Assembly (NCBI RefSeq): GCF_019396355.1
Contig: NZ_JAHKRK010000034.1
Coordinates: forward strand, 1 to 49,107
Length of the DNA: 49,107 bases
From: Pseudonocardia nigra
GTDB lineage: Bacteria > Actinomycetota > Actinomycetes > Mycobacteriales > Pseudonocardiaceae
Direction of reading: 5' to 3'
The notes under the pieces were generated by a model. The model saw nothing but the letters and a program-made list of their open reading frames with translations, did no database searches and was not told where the DNA came from. Of the stretch, positions 15,864 through 25,969 are shown piece after piece. The translations under genes were made by a program, and so were the position numbers. How positions within the stretch are numbered: position 1 is the first letter of the stretch; every line of letters begins with the position of its first letter.

Positions 15864-16859
15864 GTGTCTGTCCTCACCTACCGCGAGGCCCTGCGCACCA
15901 CCCTGCGCGACGAGATGCTGAAGAACGACGACGTCTTCCTGATCGGGGAGGAGATCGGCGTCTTCGAGGGCTCCTACAAGATCACCGCGGGCCTGCTGGC
16001 CGAGTTCGGCGAGAAGCGGGTGCGCGACACCCCGATCGCCGAGGAGGGGTTCGTCGGGGCCGCGATCGGCGCCGCCATGCTGGGGCTGCGCCCGGTCGTC
16101 GAGCTCATGACGATCAACTTCTCGTTGATCGCGCTCGACCAGATCGTCAACCACGCCGCGAAGATCTACGGGATGTTCGGCGGGCAGACCAGCGTGCCGA
16201 TGGTCATCCGGACCCCCGGCGGCGGGGGCCAGCAGCTGGGCGCCACGCACTCGCAGAACATCGAGCTGTACTACGCGTTCGTCCCGGGCCTGAAGGTCGT
16301 GGCGCCGAGCACCCCCGCCGACGCACGGGCGCTGCTGCTCGCCGCGATCCGCGACGACGACCCGGTGCTGTTCCTGGAGAACCTCGCGCTCTACAACACC
16401 CGCGGCGAGGTGCCCGACGACCTCGAGCCCGCCGAGATCGGCAAGGCCGCGGTGACCCGGGAGGGCGGCGACATCACGATCGTCGGCTACTCCCGGATGG
16501 CCGCGGTGGCCAGGGAGGTGGCCGAGCGGCTGCACGCCGAGTCCGGGATCTCCGCGGAGGTGATCGACCTGCGCAGCCTCCGGCCGCTGGACCGCGACAC
16601 GATCGTCGCGTCGGTGCGCAAGACCGGGTGCGCCGTGGTGGCCGAGGACGACTGGCTCACCTACGGGATCGGCGCCGAGATCGCCGCGACCATCTCCGAC
16701 GGCGCCTTCGACCACCTCGACGCCCCGGTGCGCCGCGTGGCCGCCGCTGAAGTGCCGCTCCCCTACGCCAAGCCGCTGGAGCAGGCCGCGCTGCCGTCGG
16801 CCGAGTCGCTGGTGACCGCGGTGCACGAGACCCTCGCCGCCGTCGGCCGCCGCCGCTGA
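15864..16859 (+). CDS. pdhB: 2-oxoacid (pyruvate) dehydrogenase E1 component, beta subunit
   Basis: This 331-residue subunit has GTG 15864 behind GAGAGAAG, 10 bp after E1alpha. The transketolase pyrimidine-binding part covers residues ~4-180 (LIGEEIGVFEGSYKITAGL, RVRDTPIAEEGFVGAAIGAA with the conserved Glu, GATHSQNIELYYAFVPG). The C-terminal domain follows (~195-320; EVIDLRSLRPLDRDTI). It forms the alpha2beta2 E1 with the preceding gene. Length and motifs are normal. Confidence 0.88.
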   Translation: MSVLTYREALRTTLRDEMLKNDDVFLIGEEIGVFEGSYKITAGLLAEFGEKRVRDTPIAEEGFVGAAIGAAMLGLRPVVELMTINFSLIALDQIVNHAAKIYGMFGGQTSVPMVIRTPGGGGQQLGATHSQNIELYYAFVPGLKVVAPSTPADARALLLAAIRDDDPVLFLENLALYNTRGEVPDDLEPAEIGKAAVTREGGDITIVGYSRMAAVAREVAERLHAESGISAEVIDLRSLRPLDRDTIVASVRKTGCAVVAEDDWLTYGIGAEIAATISDGAFDHLDAPVRRVAAAEVPLPYAKPLEQAALPSAESLVTAVHETLAAVGRRR

Positions 16860-16888
16860 CCAGCCCTCCCATCGATCGAGGACGATCC

Positions 16889-18118
16889 ATGCCCGACATC
16901 ACCATGCCCCGCCTGTCCGACACCATGGCGGACGGCGTGATCACCACCTGGCGCAAGCAGCAGGGCGACCCGGTCCGCAGCGGCGACGTGCTCGCCGAGA
17001 TCGAGACCGACAAGGCGATCATGGAGCTGGAGGCCTACGACGACGGCGTGCTCGAGCGCGTGCTCGTCGCCGAGGGCGAGCGGGTGCCGATCGGCACGCC
17101 GATCGCGGTGGTCGGGGATGGCAGCGGCAGCGCGTTCGAGCCGGCGCCGCAGGCCGCGCAGCCGGAGCCCGCTCCCCCGGCGCCCGCCGCCGAGCCCACG
17201 CCCGCGCCCACCCCGGCGCCCGCCGCGCCCGCTCCAGCGCCTTCGCGCCGGCCGCCGGCGTCCCCGCTGGCCCGCAAGATCGCCAAGGAGCTGGGCGTGG
17301 ACCTGGCGGGCGTGAGCGGCACCGGGCCGAACGGGCGGATCATCCGCGCCGACATCGAGGCCGCCGCGGCGGCTCCGGCGCCCGAGCCCGCCACCCCGGC
17401 TCCCGCCCCGGCCCCGGTCGTCGCGGCCGACGCCGAGGAGGTGCCGCTCACCACCCTGCAGCGCGTGGCGGCGAAGCGGCTCACCGAGAGCAAGCAGCAG
17501 GCGCCGCACTTCTACCTGACCGCGGCCGCCGACGTCACCGAGCTGGTCGCCTTCCGCGCCGGCCTCAACGAGACCCTGCAGGCCGCCGGCGGGCCGAAGG
17601 TCAGCCTGAACGACCTCGTGGTCAAGGCCGTGGCCGCGGTACTGCGCGCGCACCCGGCCGTGAACGTGTCGTTCGGCGGGGACCTGCTCCTGCGCCACCG
17701 CGGCATCCACCTCGGGGTGGCCGTCGCCGTCCCGGGCGGGTTGCTGGTCCCGGTCATCCGCGACGCCGACCGCAAGAGCGTCTCCGAGATCGCCGCGGAG
17801 GGCCGCGACAAGGCGGTGCGGGGCCGCGACGGCACGCTGCGGGCCGACGAGATGTCCGGCGGCACGTTCACGATCTCCAACCTCGGAATGTTCGGCGTGG
17901 AGCAGTTCGCCGCCGTGATCAACCCGCCGGAGGCCGCGATCCTCGCGGTCGGCGCCGCCACCGAGGAGGTCCGCGTGGTGGACGGGGAGTTCGCCGCGCG
18001 CCGCATCCTGCGCGTGACGCTGTCGGCCGACCACCGCGCGATCGACGGCGCGACGGGCGCCGCGTTCCTCCGCGACCTCACCGCGCTGCTGGAGCAGCCG
18101 CTGCGGATCCTCGCCTAG
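16889..18118 (+). CDS. pdhC: dihydrolipoamide acyltransferase E2 of the 2-oxoacid dehydrogenase
   Basis: This 409-residue E2 starts at ATG 16889. A single lipoyl domain spans residues 1-76, with the lipoylated lysine at ~42 in IETDKAIME. An Ala/Pro linker (~80-120) leads to a peripheral-subunit-binding domain (~125-160, SPLARKIAKELGVDLAGV). A second Ala/Pro linker precedes the catalytic domain (~180-409), with the active-site histidine in SADHRAIDG near 382. The last four bases CTAG (18115-18118) also supply the stop of the convergent TDO-like gene. No lipoamide dehydrogenase follows, so E3 must come from elsewhere. Confidence 0.9.
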   Translation: MPDITMPRLSDTMADGVITTWRKQQGDPVRSGDVLAEIETDKAIMELEAYDDGVLERVLVAEGERVPIGTPIAVVGDGSGSAFEPAPQAAQPEPAPPAPAAEPTPAPTPAPAAPAPAPSRRPPASPLARKIAKELGVDLAGVSGTGPNGRIIRADIEAAAAAPAPEPATPAPAPAPVVAADAEEVPLTTLQRVAAKRLTESKQQAPHFYLTAAADVTELVAFRAGLNETLQAAGGPKVSLNDLVVKAVAAVLRAHPAVNVSFGGDLLLRHRGIHLGVAVAVPGGLLVPVIRDADRKSVSEIAAEGRDKAVRGRDGTLRADEMSGGTFTISNLGMFGVEQFAAVINPPEAAILAVGAATEEVRVVDGEFAARRILRVTLSADHRAIDGATGAAFLRDLTALLEQPLRILA

Positions 18119-19182
18119 GCGGCCAGGGCCACCGGACCCAGGTCGAACAGCCGGTTCTCCAGGCACCGGCGCAGGTAGGGCACACCCTCGGTGTGGCCCG
18201 AGCCGTGCGCGGAGCCGAGCATCGCGGCCGCCAGCGAGTGGTGGGTCGTCTTCCACCGCTGGTGGGCGGCCTCCAACTGCTCGACGGCGCGGGTGAGCTC
18301 GGCGGCCGCGGGTCCGCGCGCGCCCAGGTCCTGCCAGGCGCGCGAGAAGTTGTCCAGGCCCGGCGCCTCGGCCCGCACCGCCGGCACGTTGTCGAACGCC
18401 TCGGAGACCAACCGCTGCGCGGTCGGCGTCCCGCACGCCAGCTCGAAGCGCTTGTACGCCTCGGACTGGATCGCGCTCGCCCCCTCGGTGTACTGCCGGA
18501 ACGCGTGGAACGCGGCCGGGCGCATCGTCGCGACCAGCCGGAACAGCATCGCGGCCCGGTCGAACACGTCGACCGCCCGCCGCACCCGCGCCGTCGCGGC
18601 CGCGAGGTCGCCCAGGCGCAGCGCCCGCGTCGCCGCCCGCATCTCGTCGGTCAGCGTCGTGAAGACCATCTCGTGGGCCTGCAGCGCACGGATGAAGAAG
18701 TACTCGTCGTGCTCGAGCGACACCGGCAGCGCCGTCAGCCCGAACCATCCGCCCGGCAGCCGGTCGACGTCGAGCGCCGGGTCGGTCGCCGCGACGAAGC
18801 GCGTGGCGTGCCGGATCCGGATGTCGCGCGTGCGGGCGTCGAGCCCGGTCGCGCGGCGCTCGTGCCGCACGACGTCGGCCATGAGCAGCGCGGCCATCCG
18901 CTCGGGGTCGACGCCGAGATCGGCCCGGACCAGCTCGACGAGCGGGAGCGCGAGGTAGGTCTGGTTGCGGAAGCGGTCACGGCGTCGGGCGAGCACGGCG
19001 TCGAGGAACGCGTCGAGGAAACCGTCGCGGCCGCGGTGCCGACGGTGGAGCGTGTCGAGAGCGGCCAGCACACCGTCGGCGAGGTGGTGTCGCCCCGTCC
19101 GGCGCACCTCGCCGGTGACGAGCCGGGCCAGCCGGAGTGCCGCGATCTCGTCGAGGAACCGGACGGTGGTGATGGTGCTCAT
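18115..19182 (-). CDS. tryptophan 2,3-dioxygenase-like heme protein with N-terminal extension
   Basis: This 355-residue protein starts at ATG 19182. Residues ~157-355 follow the TDO helical fold: EHDEYFFIRALQAHEMVF, FHAFRQYTEGASAIQSEAYKRFE, RWKTTHHSLAAAMLG with candidate heme-ligand histidines at 314-315, then HGSGHTEGVPYLRRCLENRLFDL. The first ~150 residues have no TDO counterpart I recognise, and the core TDO motifs (HQxYELW, GTGGSSG) are altered. It could be a dioxygenase on an indole or a divergent heme enzyme of secondary metabolism. A 7-bp dyad lies 26 bp upstream. No kynureninase or formamidase is nearby. Confidence 0.65.
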   Translation of the reverse strand: MSTITTVRFLDEIAALRLARLVTGEVRRTGRHHLADGVLAALDTLHRRHRGRDGFLDAFLDAVLARRRDRFRNQTYLALPLVELVRADLGVDPERMAALLMADVVRHERRATGLDARTRDIRIRHATRFVAATDPALDVDRLPGGWFGLTALPVSLEHDEYFFIRALQAHEMVFTTLTDEMRAATRALRLGDLAAATARVRRAVDVFDRAAMLFRLVATMRPAAFHAFRQYTEGASAIQSEAYKRFELACGTPTAQRLVSEAFDNVPAVRAEAPGLDNFSRAWQDLGARGPAAAELTRAVEQLEAAHQRWKTTHHSLAAAMLGSAHGSGHTEGVPYLRRCLENRLFDLGPVALAA

Positions 19183-19207
19183 GGGGGCTCCCGGGCATCG
19201 GGGGAGT

Positions 19208-19229
19208 GCCTTGCGGACGACAGCAAGGC
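19208..19229. promoter_or_regulatory. GCCTTGC-N8-GCAAGGC dyad upstream of the TDO-like gene
   Basis: A perfect 7-bp inverted repeat with an 8-nt spacer lies 26-47 bp before ATG 19182, where a repressor would cover the promoter or ribosome site. No regulator gene is adjacent on that strand. The remaining sequence from 19230 to 19315 has no gene. Confidence 0.45.
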
Positions 19230-19315
19230 TCCGGCGCCCCCGGTTCCGGGACGATGGGGTGGACACGTGTCCCGGCGGGGCGATCCCCCGGGTCGAGGTG
19301 GTGCCTTCCCCCCGC

Positions 19316-19344
19316 GGCGACCGCGCAGCTGATGCGCGGTCGCC
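19316..19344 (-). terminator. 12-bp perfect hairpin, terminator of the 5'-nucleotidase gene
   Basis: GGCGACCGCGCA and TGCGCGGTCGCC flank a 5-nt loop GCTGA. The hairpin begins about 22 bp after the nucleotidase stop (19366, minus strand). There is no T-run, but the stem is long and GC-rich. Confidence 0.65.
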
Positions 19345-19365
19345 GCGCTCCGCGGTTACCCGGAT

Positions 19366-21054
19366 CTAGCCGAGGGTGATCCGATCGGTGGCGGGCGGGG
19401 CCGTCGGCCGGTTCGCCGTCAGGTAGGCCGTGAAGGCGTCCAGGTCCGGGCCGCCGACGACCTCGTTCGTCCCCTGGGTCAGCACCGAGAACCCGTCACC
19501 GCCGTCGGCGAGGAAGCTGTTCACCGTGATCCGGTAGGTGGCGGCCGGGTCCACCGGCGCGCCGCCGATCGTGATCGCGTCCACCTTGGTGCCCGTGCAC
19601 GGGTCCGCCGCCGTGCCGGGCGCGCCCGCCTGGTTCACGGTGTAGCGCACCGACGCCGACGGCTGCAGGATCCGCTCGGTCACGAACTGCTGCTCGAGCA
19701 GGCAGTCCAGCTGGGCGCCGGTGAGGTCCAGCGTCGTGAGGTAGTTGTTGAACGGCTGCACGGTGAACGCCTCCTCGTACGTCACCGGCCCGGCGTCCAG
19801 GTCGGCGCGCACGCCGCCGGGGTTCATGAACGCGGCGACGGCGCCCTGCTCGTCGTCGGTGGCGGCGAGCTGCGCGTCGGCGATGAGGTTGCCCAGCGCG
19901 GACTCCCCCGACGGCGCCGCCTCGCGGGTGATCGCCGCGGTCGTCTCACCGACCTCCTCGGACGCGATCGGCCCGAGCAGCGTGCGGTAGCGGCCGATCA
20001 GCTCGGTCTGGTCGGCGTCGGCGGGCACGTCGCGGCCGACGATGACGTTGGCCGCCTTCGCGGTGATCACGTCGCCGGTCGCGCGGTCGATCTGCAGGTC
20101 GATGTCGGTGACCAGGCGCCCGAACGAGCTCGCGCTGGTGACGATCTTGTCGTCGATGACGCAGTTGTAGGCCTGGTGGGTGTGCCCGCTCACGACCACG
20201 TCGATGGCGTCGGAGAAGCCGGTGGCGATGTCGACGACCGGACCGGTGAGGCCCGTGCAGTCGTTGATCCCGCCGCCGCCCGCCTGGGTGCCGCCCTCGT
20301 GCAGGAGCACGACGATCGCCTCGACGCCCTGTTCCTGCAGCTCGGCCGCGTACCGGTTGCCCGTCTCGACCTCGTCGCGGAACTCCAGCCCCGCGATGCC
20401 GGACTGCGTGACGATGTCCGGGGTGCCCTCCAGCGTCATGCCGATGAACCCGATCCGCATGCCCTGCACCTTCTCGATGGCGTACGGGGGCAGCAGCGGC
20501 TCCCCGGTCTCGGTGACGAAGGCGTTCGCCGACAGGTACTGGAACCCCGCACCCTCGTACGGCCGGGCCGGGTCGGCGCAGCCGTCCTCGGGGTGGCAGC
20601 CGCCGTTCTGGATGCGCAGCAACTCGTCCGAGCCCTCGTCGAACTCGTGGTTGCCGACGCTCGCGAGGTCCAGCCCGGCCAGCCCGAGCGCCTCGATCGT
20701 GGGCTCGTCGTGGAACGCCGCCGACAGCAGCGGGGACGCCCCGATCAGGTCGCCGGCCGCCACGGTGATCGTGTTGGGCTTCTGCACCTCGTCGGCCAGC
20801 ATCGCGAGCTGGGTGGCGAGGAACTCGACCCCGCCCGCCGGCACGTCCTCGATCTCCCCGCTCGACCCGGACGGCGGCTCGAGGTTGCCGTGGAAGTCGT
20901 TCAGCGCGAGCAGCTGCACGTCCACCAGCGGCGGTGCCTCGCCCGCGGCCGGGACCGCGCCCGCCACCGCGCCGGCACCGGCGAGGACGAACCCGGCGGC
21001 CACCGTGGCCACCCGGCGGGACAGTGCCGCCCGGGTCTGGGACGAACGGGGCAT
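19366..21054 (-). CDS. secreted bifunctional 2',3'-cyclic nucleotide phosphodiesterase/5'-nucleotidase
   Basis: This 562-residue exported enzyme has ATG 21054 behind GGAAGGA. A signal peptide of ~38 residues ends in an Ala-rich stretch. The calcineurin-like metallophosphatase domain (about 40-320) shows all its metal motifs: LLALNDFHGN, AAGDLIGASPL, SVGNHEFDEG, VVLLHEGG and VVSGHTHQAYN. The 5'-nucleotidase C-terminal domain (about 350-530) has NPGGVRADL and VQPFNNYLTTLDLTG, ending in VNSFLADGGDGFSVL. It hydrolyses extracellular nucleotides for phosphate and nucleoside salvage. A GTTCACCCG motif 31-45 bp upstream hints at phosphate control. Confidence 0.9.
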   Translation of the reverse strand: MPRSSQTRAALSRRVATVAAGFVLAGAGAVAGAVPAAGEAPPLVDVQLLALNDFHGNLEPPSGSSGEIEDVPAGGVEFLATQLAMLADEVQKPNTITVAAGDLIGASPLLSAAFHDEPTIEALGLAGLDLASVGNHEFDEGSDELLRIQNGGCHPEDGCADPARPYEGAGFQYLSANAFVTETGEPLLPPYAIEKVQGMRIGFIGMTLEGTPDIVTQSGIAGLEFRDEVETGNRYAAELQEQGVEAIVVLLHEGGTQAGGGGINDCTGLTGPVVDIATGFSDAIDVVVSGHTHQAYNCVIDDKIVTSASSFGRLVTDIDLQIDRATGDVITAKAANVIVGRDVPADADQTELIGRYRTLLGPIASEEVGETTAAITREAAPSGESALGNLIADAQLAATDDEQGAVAAFMNPGGVRADLDAGPVTYEEAFTVQPFNNYLTTLDLTGAQLDCLLEQQFVTERILQPSASVRYTVNQAGAPGTAADPCTGTKVDAITIGGAPVDPAATYRITVNSFLADGGDGFSVLTQGTNEVVGGPDLDAFTAYLTANRPTAPPATDRITLG

Positions 21055-21084
21055 GCGAGATCCTTCCGCCGGCGGCCGACCTTC

Positions 21085-21099
21085 CACGATCGGGTGAAC
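21085..21099 (-). promoter_or_regulatory. GTTCACCCGATCGTG motif before the 5'-nucleotidase
   Basis: Read on the minus strand, GTTCACCCGATCGTG lies 31-45 bp upstream of ATG 21054. It is identical to 6584-6598. The GTTCACC core matches the PHO-box half-unit, which would fit a phosphatase gene, but a second 11-bp unit is not clear. Confidence 0.35.
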
Positions 21100-21188
21100 C
21101 ATACGGATCTGCGCCCGCGGACGCGATCCCCGCGGCCGATCACGGGCCGATGGCGGCCGGCAGCGGCCGCACCTCGACCGTTCGCCCG

Positions 21189-21748
21189 TGATCGCGGGGA
21201 CGACGCGGCGGGTGCCGGCGGGCGTGAGCGTCGCGAGAGCGCAGTTCTCGTCGTGCGGACCGCGCGGAGCGACCACTCGCGACGATCACCGCGGCAAGAT
21301 CGCCGCGAAAGAGCGCTCACCGTCGACTGCACCGCGACAGTGCGCAACTCACGGCGATCACCCGCCCCCACCAGGCCGGCGAGCCGACCGGCCGGCGTGA
21401 TCACCGCGAGAGTGCGGTTGTCGTCGTCCGGACCGCACTCGGCCACCAGTCGTGGCGATCACCCCCGCAAGATCGTCGCGAGAGCGCAGTTCTCGTCGTG
21501 GGGACCGCGCGGAGCGACCACTCGCGACGATCACCCTTGCAAGATCGCCGCGAGAGTGCGGTTGTCGTCGTCCGGACCGCACTCGGCCACCACTCGCGAC
21601 GATCAGTCCCGGCGTGATCACCGCGAGAGTGCGGTTGTCGTCGTCCGGACCGCACTCGGCCACCACTCGCGACGATCAGTCCCGGCGTGATCACCGCGAG
21701 AGTGCGGTTGTCGTCGTCCGGACCGCACTCGGCCACCATTCGGGACGA
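21189..21748. repeat. 72/73-bp tandem array of hairpin-forming units, about seven copies
   Basis: Units begin with GATC at 21189, 21284, 21356, 21457, 21529, 21601 and 21674, and the last ends at the beta-galactosidase stop. Units at 21601 and 21674 are nearly identical over 73 bp; those at 21457 and 21529 are 72 bp. The first and third are longer, with insertions, and the second is degenerate. The common type holds GAGTGCGGT and ACCGCACTC around a 13-nt loop, nested inside CGCGAG/CTCGCG. A second type with GAGCGCAGTTCTCGTCGTG and GACCGCGCGGAGC is interleaved. Open frames crossing the array only translate the repeat and are not believable genes. Function unknown. Confidence 0.9.
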
Positions 21749-24709
<2,961 letters not shown>

Positions 24710-25957
24710 TCAGCCGCGCGCCAGCACCGCCGCGGGCACGCTCGGTGCCGCCGGCAGCAGACAGACCAGGAGCGCCTGGTAGGCGTGGTAGACGTCGGGC
24801 TTCCCGGCCCAGACGGTGGCCGCCGGGCGGTTGTGCGGGTCGAGCTCGTGGTGCCACCCACCCGCGGCCCGGTCGACGAGGTGGCGCCGCGCGTAGTCCC
24901 ACCACCGGTCGCGCAGCGACGCCGTCCACGGGTCGCCGGTCACGTGTGTCACCGTCGCGGACGCGGCGAGCGCCTCGCACACCACCCAGTGCATCCGGGT
25001 GCGCACCACGGGCCGGCCGTCGAAGTCGACCGTGTAGACGAACCCCTCGGCGCCGTCGGCGGTCCAGCCCTCGGCGACGGCGGTGTCGTGCAGACCCCGG
25101 GCGTCGGCGAGCAGCCAATCCGGTGGCGCGTCGGACGTCTCGGCGCACGCCAGGTGCAGGTGTAGCAGCAGCCGCGACCACTCCAGCCAGTGCCCCACCG
25201 TCGCCCCGAACGGGCGGAACGGGTCGTCGGGCCGGTCGCGGTTGTAGTCCGGCAGCACCTGCCACGCGGCGTCGTAGTGCTCGGGCATCCGCCACCCGAA
25301 CGCGCGGGCGTGGCCGTGCACGAGCTTCTCGGCGATCCCGAGCGCGCGCTCCACGTACCGCCGGTCGCCGGTCGCGGTGGCGGCGGTGAGGTAGGCCTCG
25401 ACGAGGTGCATGTTCGCATTCGCGCCCCGGTAGGGCTCGCAGCGCGTGAAGCCCCGGTCCCACACGTCGACGGCGAGGCCGTCCTCGGGCACCCAGAAGT
25501 GCCGGTCGACCACCTCCAGTGCCTGGGTCAGCAGCTCCGCGGCGCCCGGCCGCCCGGCCACAGTGGCCGCCGCGGCGGCGAGCACGACGAACGCGTGGTC
25601 GTAGGCCCGCTTCTCGTCGACCTGCGCGCCGCGCGGGTCGACCGGGTGCCAGCCCCCGTACTCGGCGTCGGGCAGCGGCCCGGAGAGCGCCGCGAGGCCA
25701 TGGTCGACGAGGTCGGCGGCGCCGTCCCGGCCCTGCAGCGCCGCGAGGGCGAACACGTAGGTCATGCGCGCGGTGATGAACGTCTCGACCGGCCGGTCGA
25801 CGACCCGGCCCTCGTCGTCCAGCCAGCCGAAGCCGCCCGTCGCCAGTCGGGACCGCGCCGCGAACTCCAGCAGCCGCTCCGCCTCCTCGGCCCACCCCGC
25901 CGGGTCGGGGGCCGGGGTGGCCGGGGCACCGGTGTCGCCTGTGTCGTGGGGAAGCAC
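24710..25957 (-). CDS. AGE-family sugar epimerase/isomerase
   Basis: This 415-residue (alpha/alpha)6-barrel protein starts at GTG 25957. Family markers are EKRAYDHAFVVLAAA near residue 115, GANANMHLVEAYLTA near 178, PFGATVGHWLEWSRLLLHL near 245 and the C-terminal GKPDVYHAYQALL. The histidines in DHAF, NMHL, GHWLEW and YHAYQ are those used by mannose and sulfoquinovose isomerases (YihS) of this family. I favour an aldose-ketose isomerase over an N-acylglucosamine 2-epimerase, but the substrate is open. It precedes lacZ in the same direction and overlaps the uncertain 3' end of the broken regulator. Confidence 0.8.
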   Translation of the reverse strand: MLPHDTGDTGAPATPAPDPAGWAEEAERLLEFAARSRLATGGFGWLDDEGRVVDRPVETFITARMTYVFALAALQGRDGAADLVDHGLAALSGPLPDAEYGGWHPVDPRGAQVDEKRAYDHAFVVLAAAAATVAGRPGAAELLTQALEVVDRHFWVPEDGLAVDVWDRGFTRCEPYRGANANMHLVEAYLTAATATGDRRYVERALGIAEKLVHGHARAFGWRMPEHYDAAWQVLPDYNRDRPDDPFRPFGATVGHWLEWSRLLLHLHLACAETSDAPPDWLLADARGLHDTAVAEGWTADGAEGFVYTVDFDGRPVVRTRMHWVVCEALAASATVTHVTGDPWTASLRDRWWDYARRHLVDRAAGGWHHELDPHNRPAATVWAGKPDVYHAYQALLVCLLPAAPSVPAAVLARG

Positions 25958-25969
25958 GGTGAGCAGCCT

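Noticed and set aside
19216..19247. GGAACC followed by GTCGTC upstream of the TDO-like gene as another copy of the ECF promoter
   Set aside because: The -35 part fits, but the -10 sequence differs from CGACCAYT; the GCCTTGC dyad explains the sequence better.
21401..21739. Open frames on both strands inside the 72/73-bp array, giving a repetitive protein
   Set aside because: They exist because the unit length 72 keeps frame; composition is Arg/Thr-rich, they break where units are 73 bp, and there is no ribosome site.
21189..21748. CRISPR array
   Set aside because: Units are contiguous without unique spacers, and no cas genes are present.
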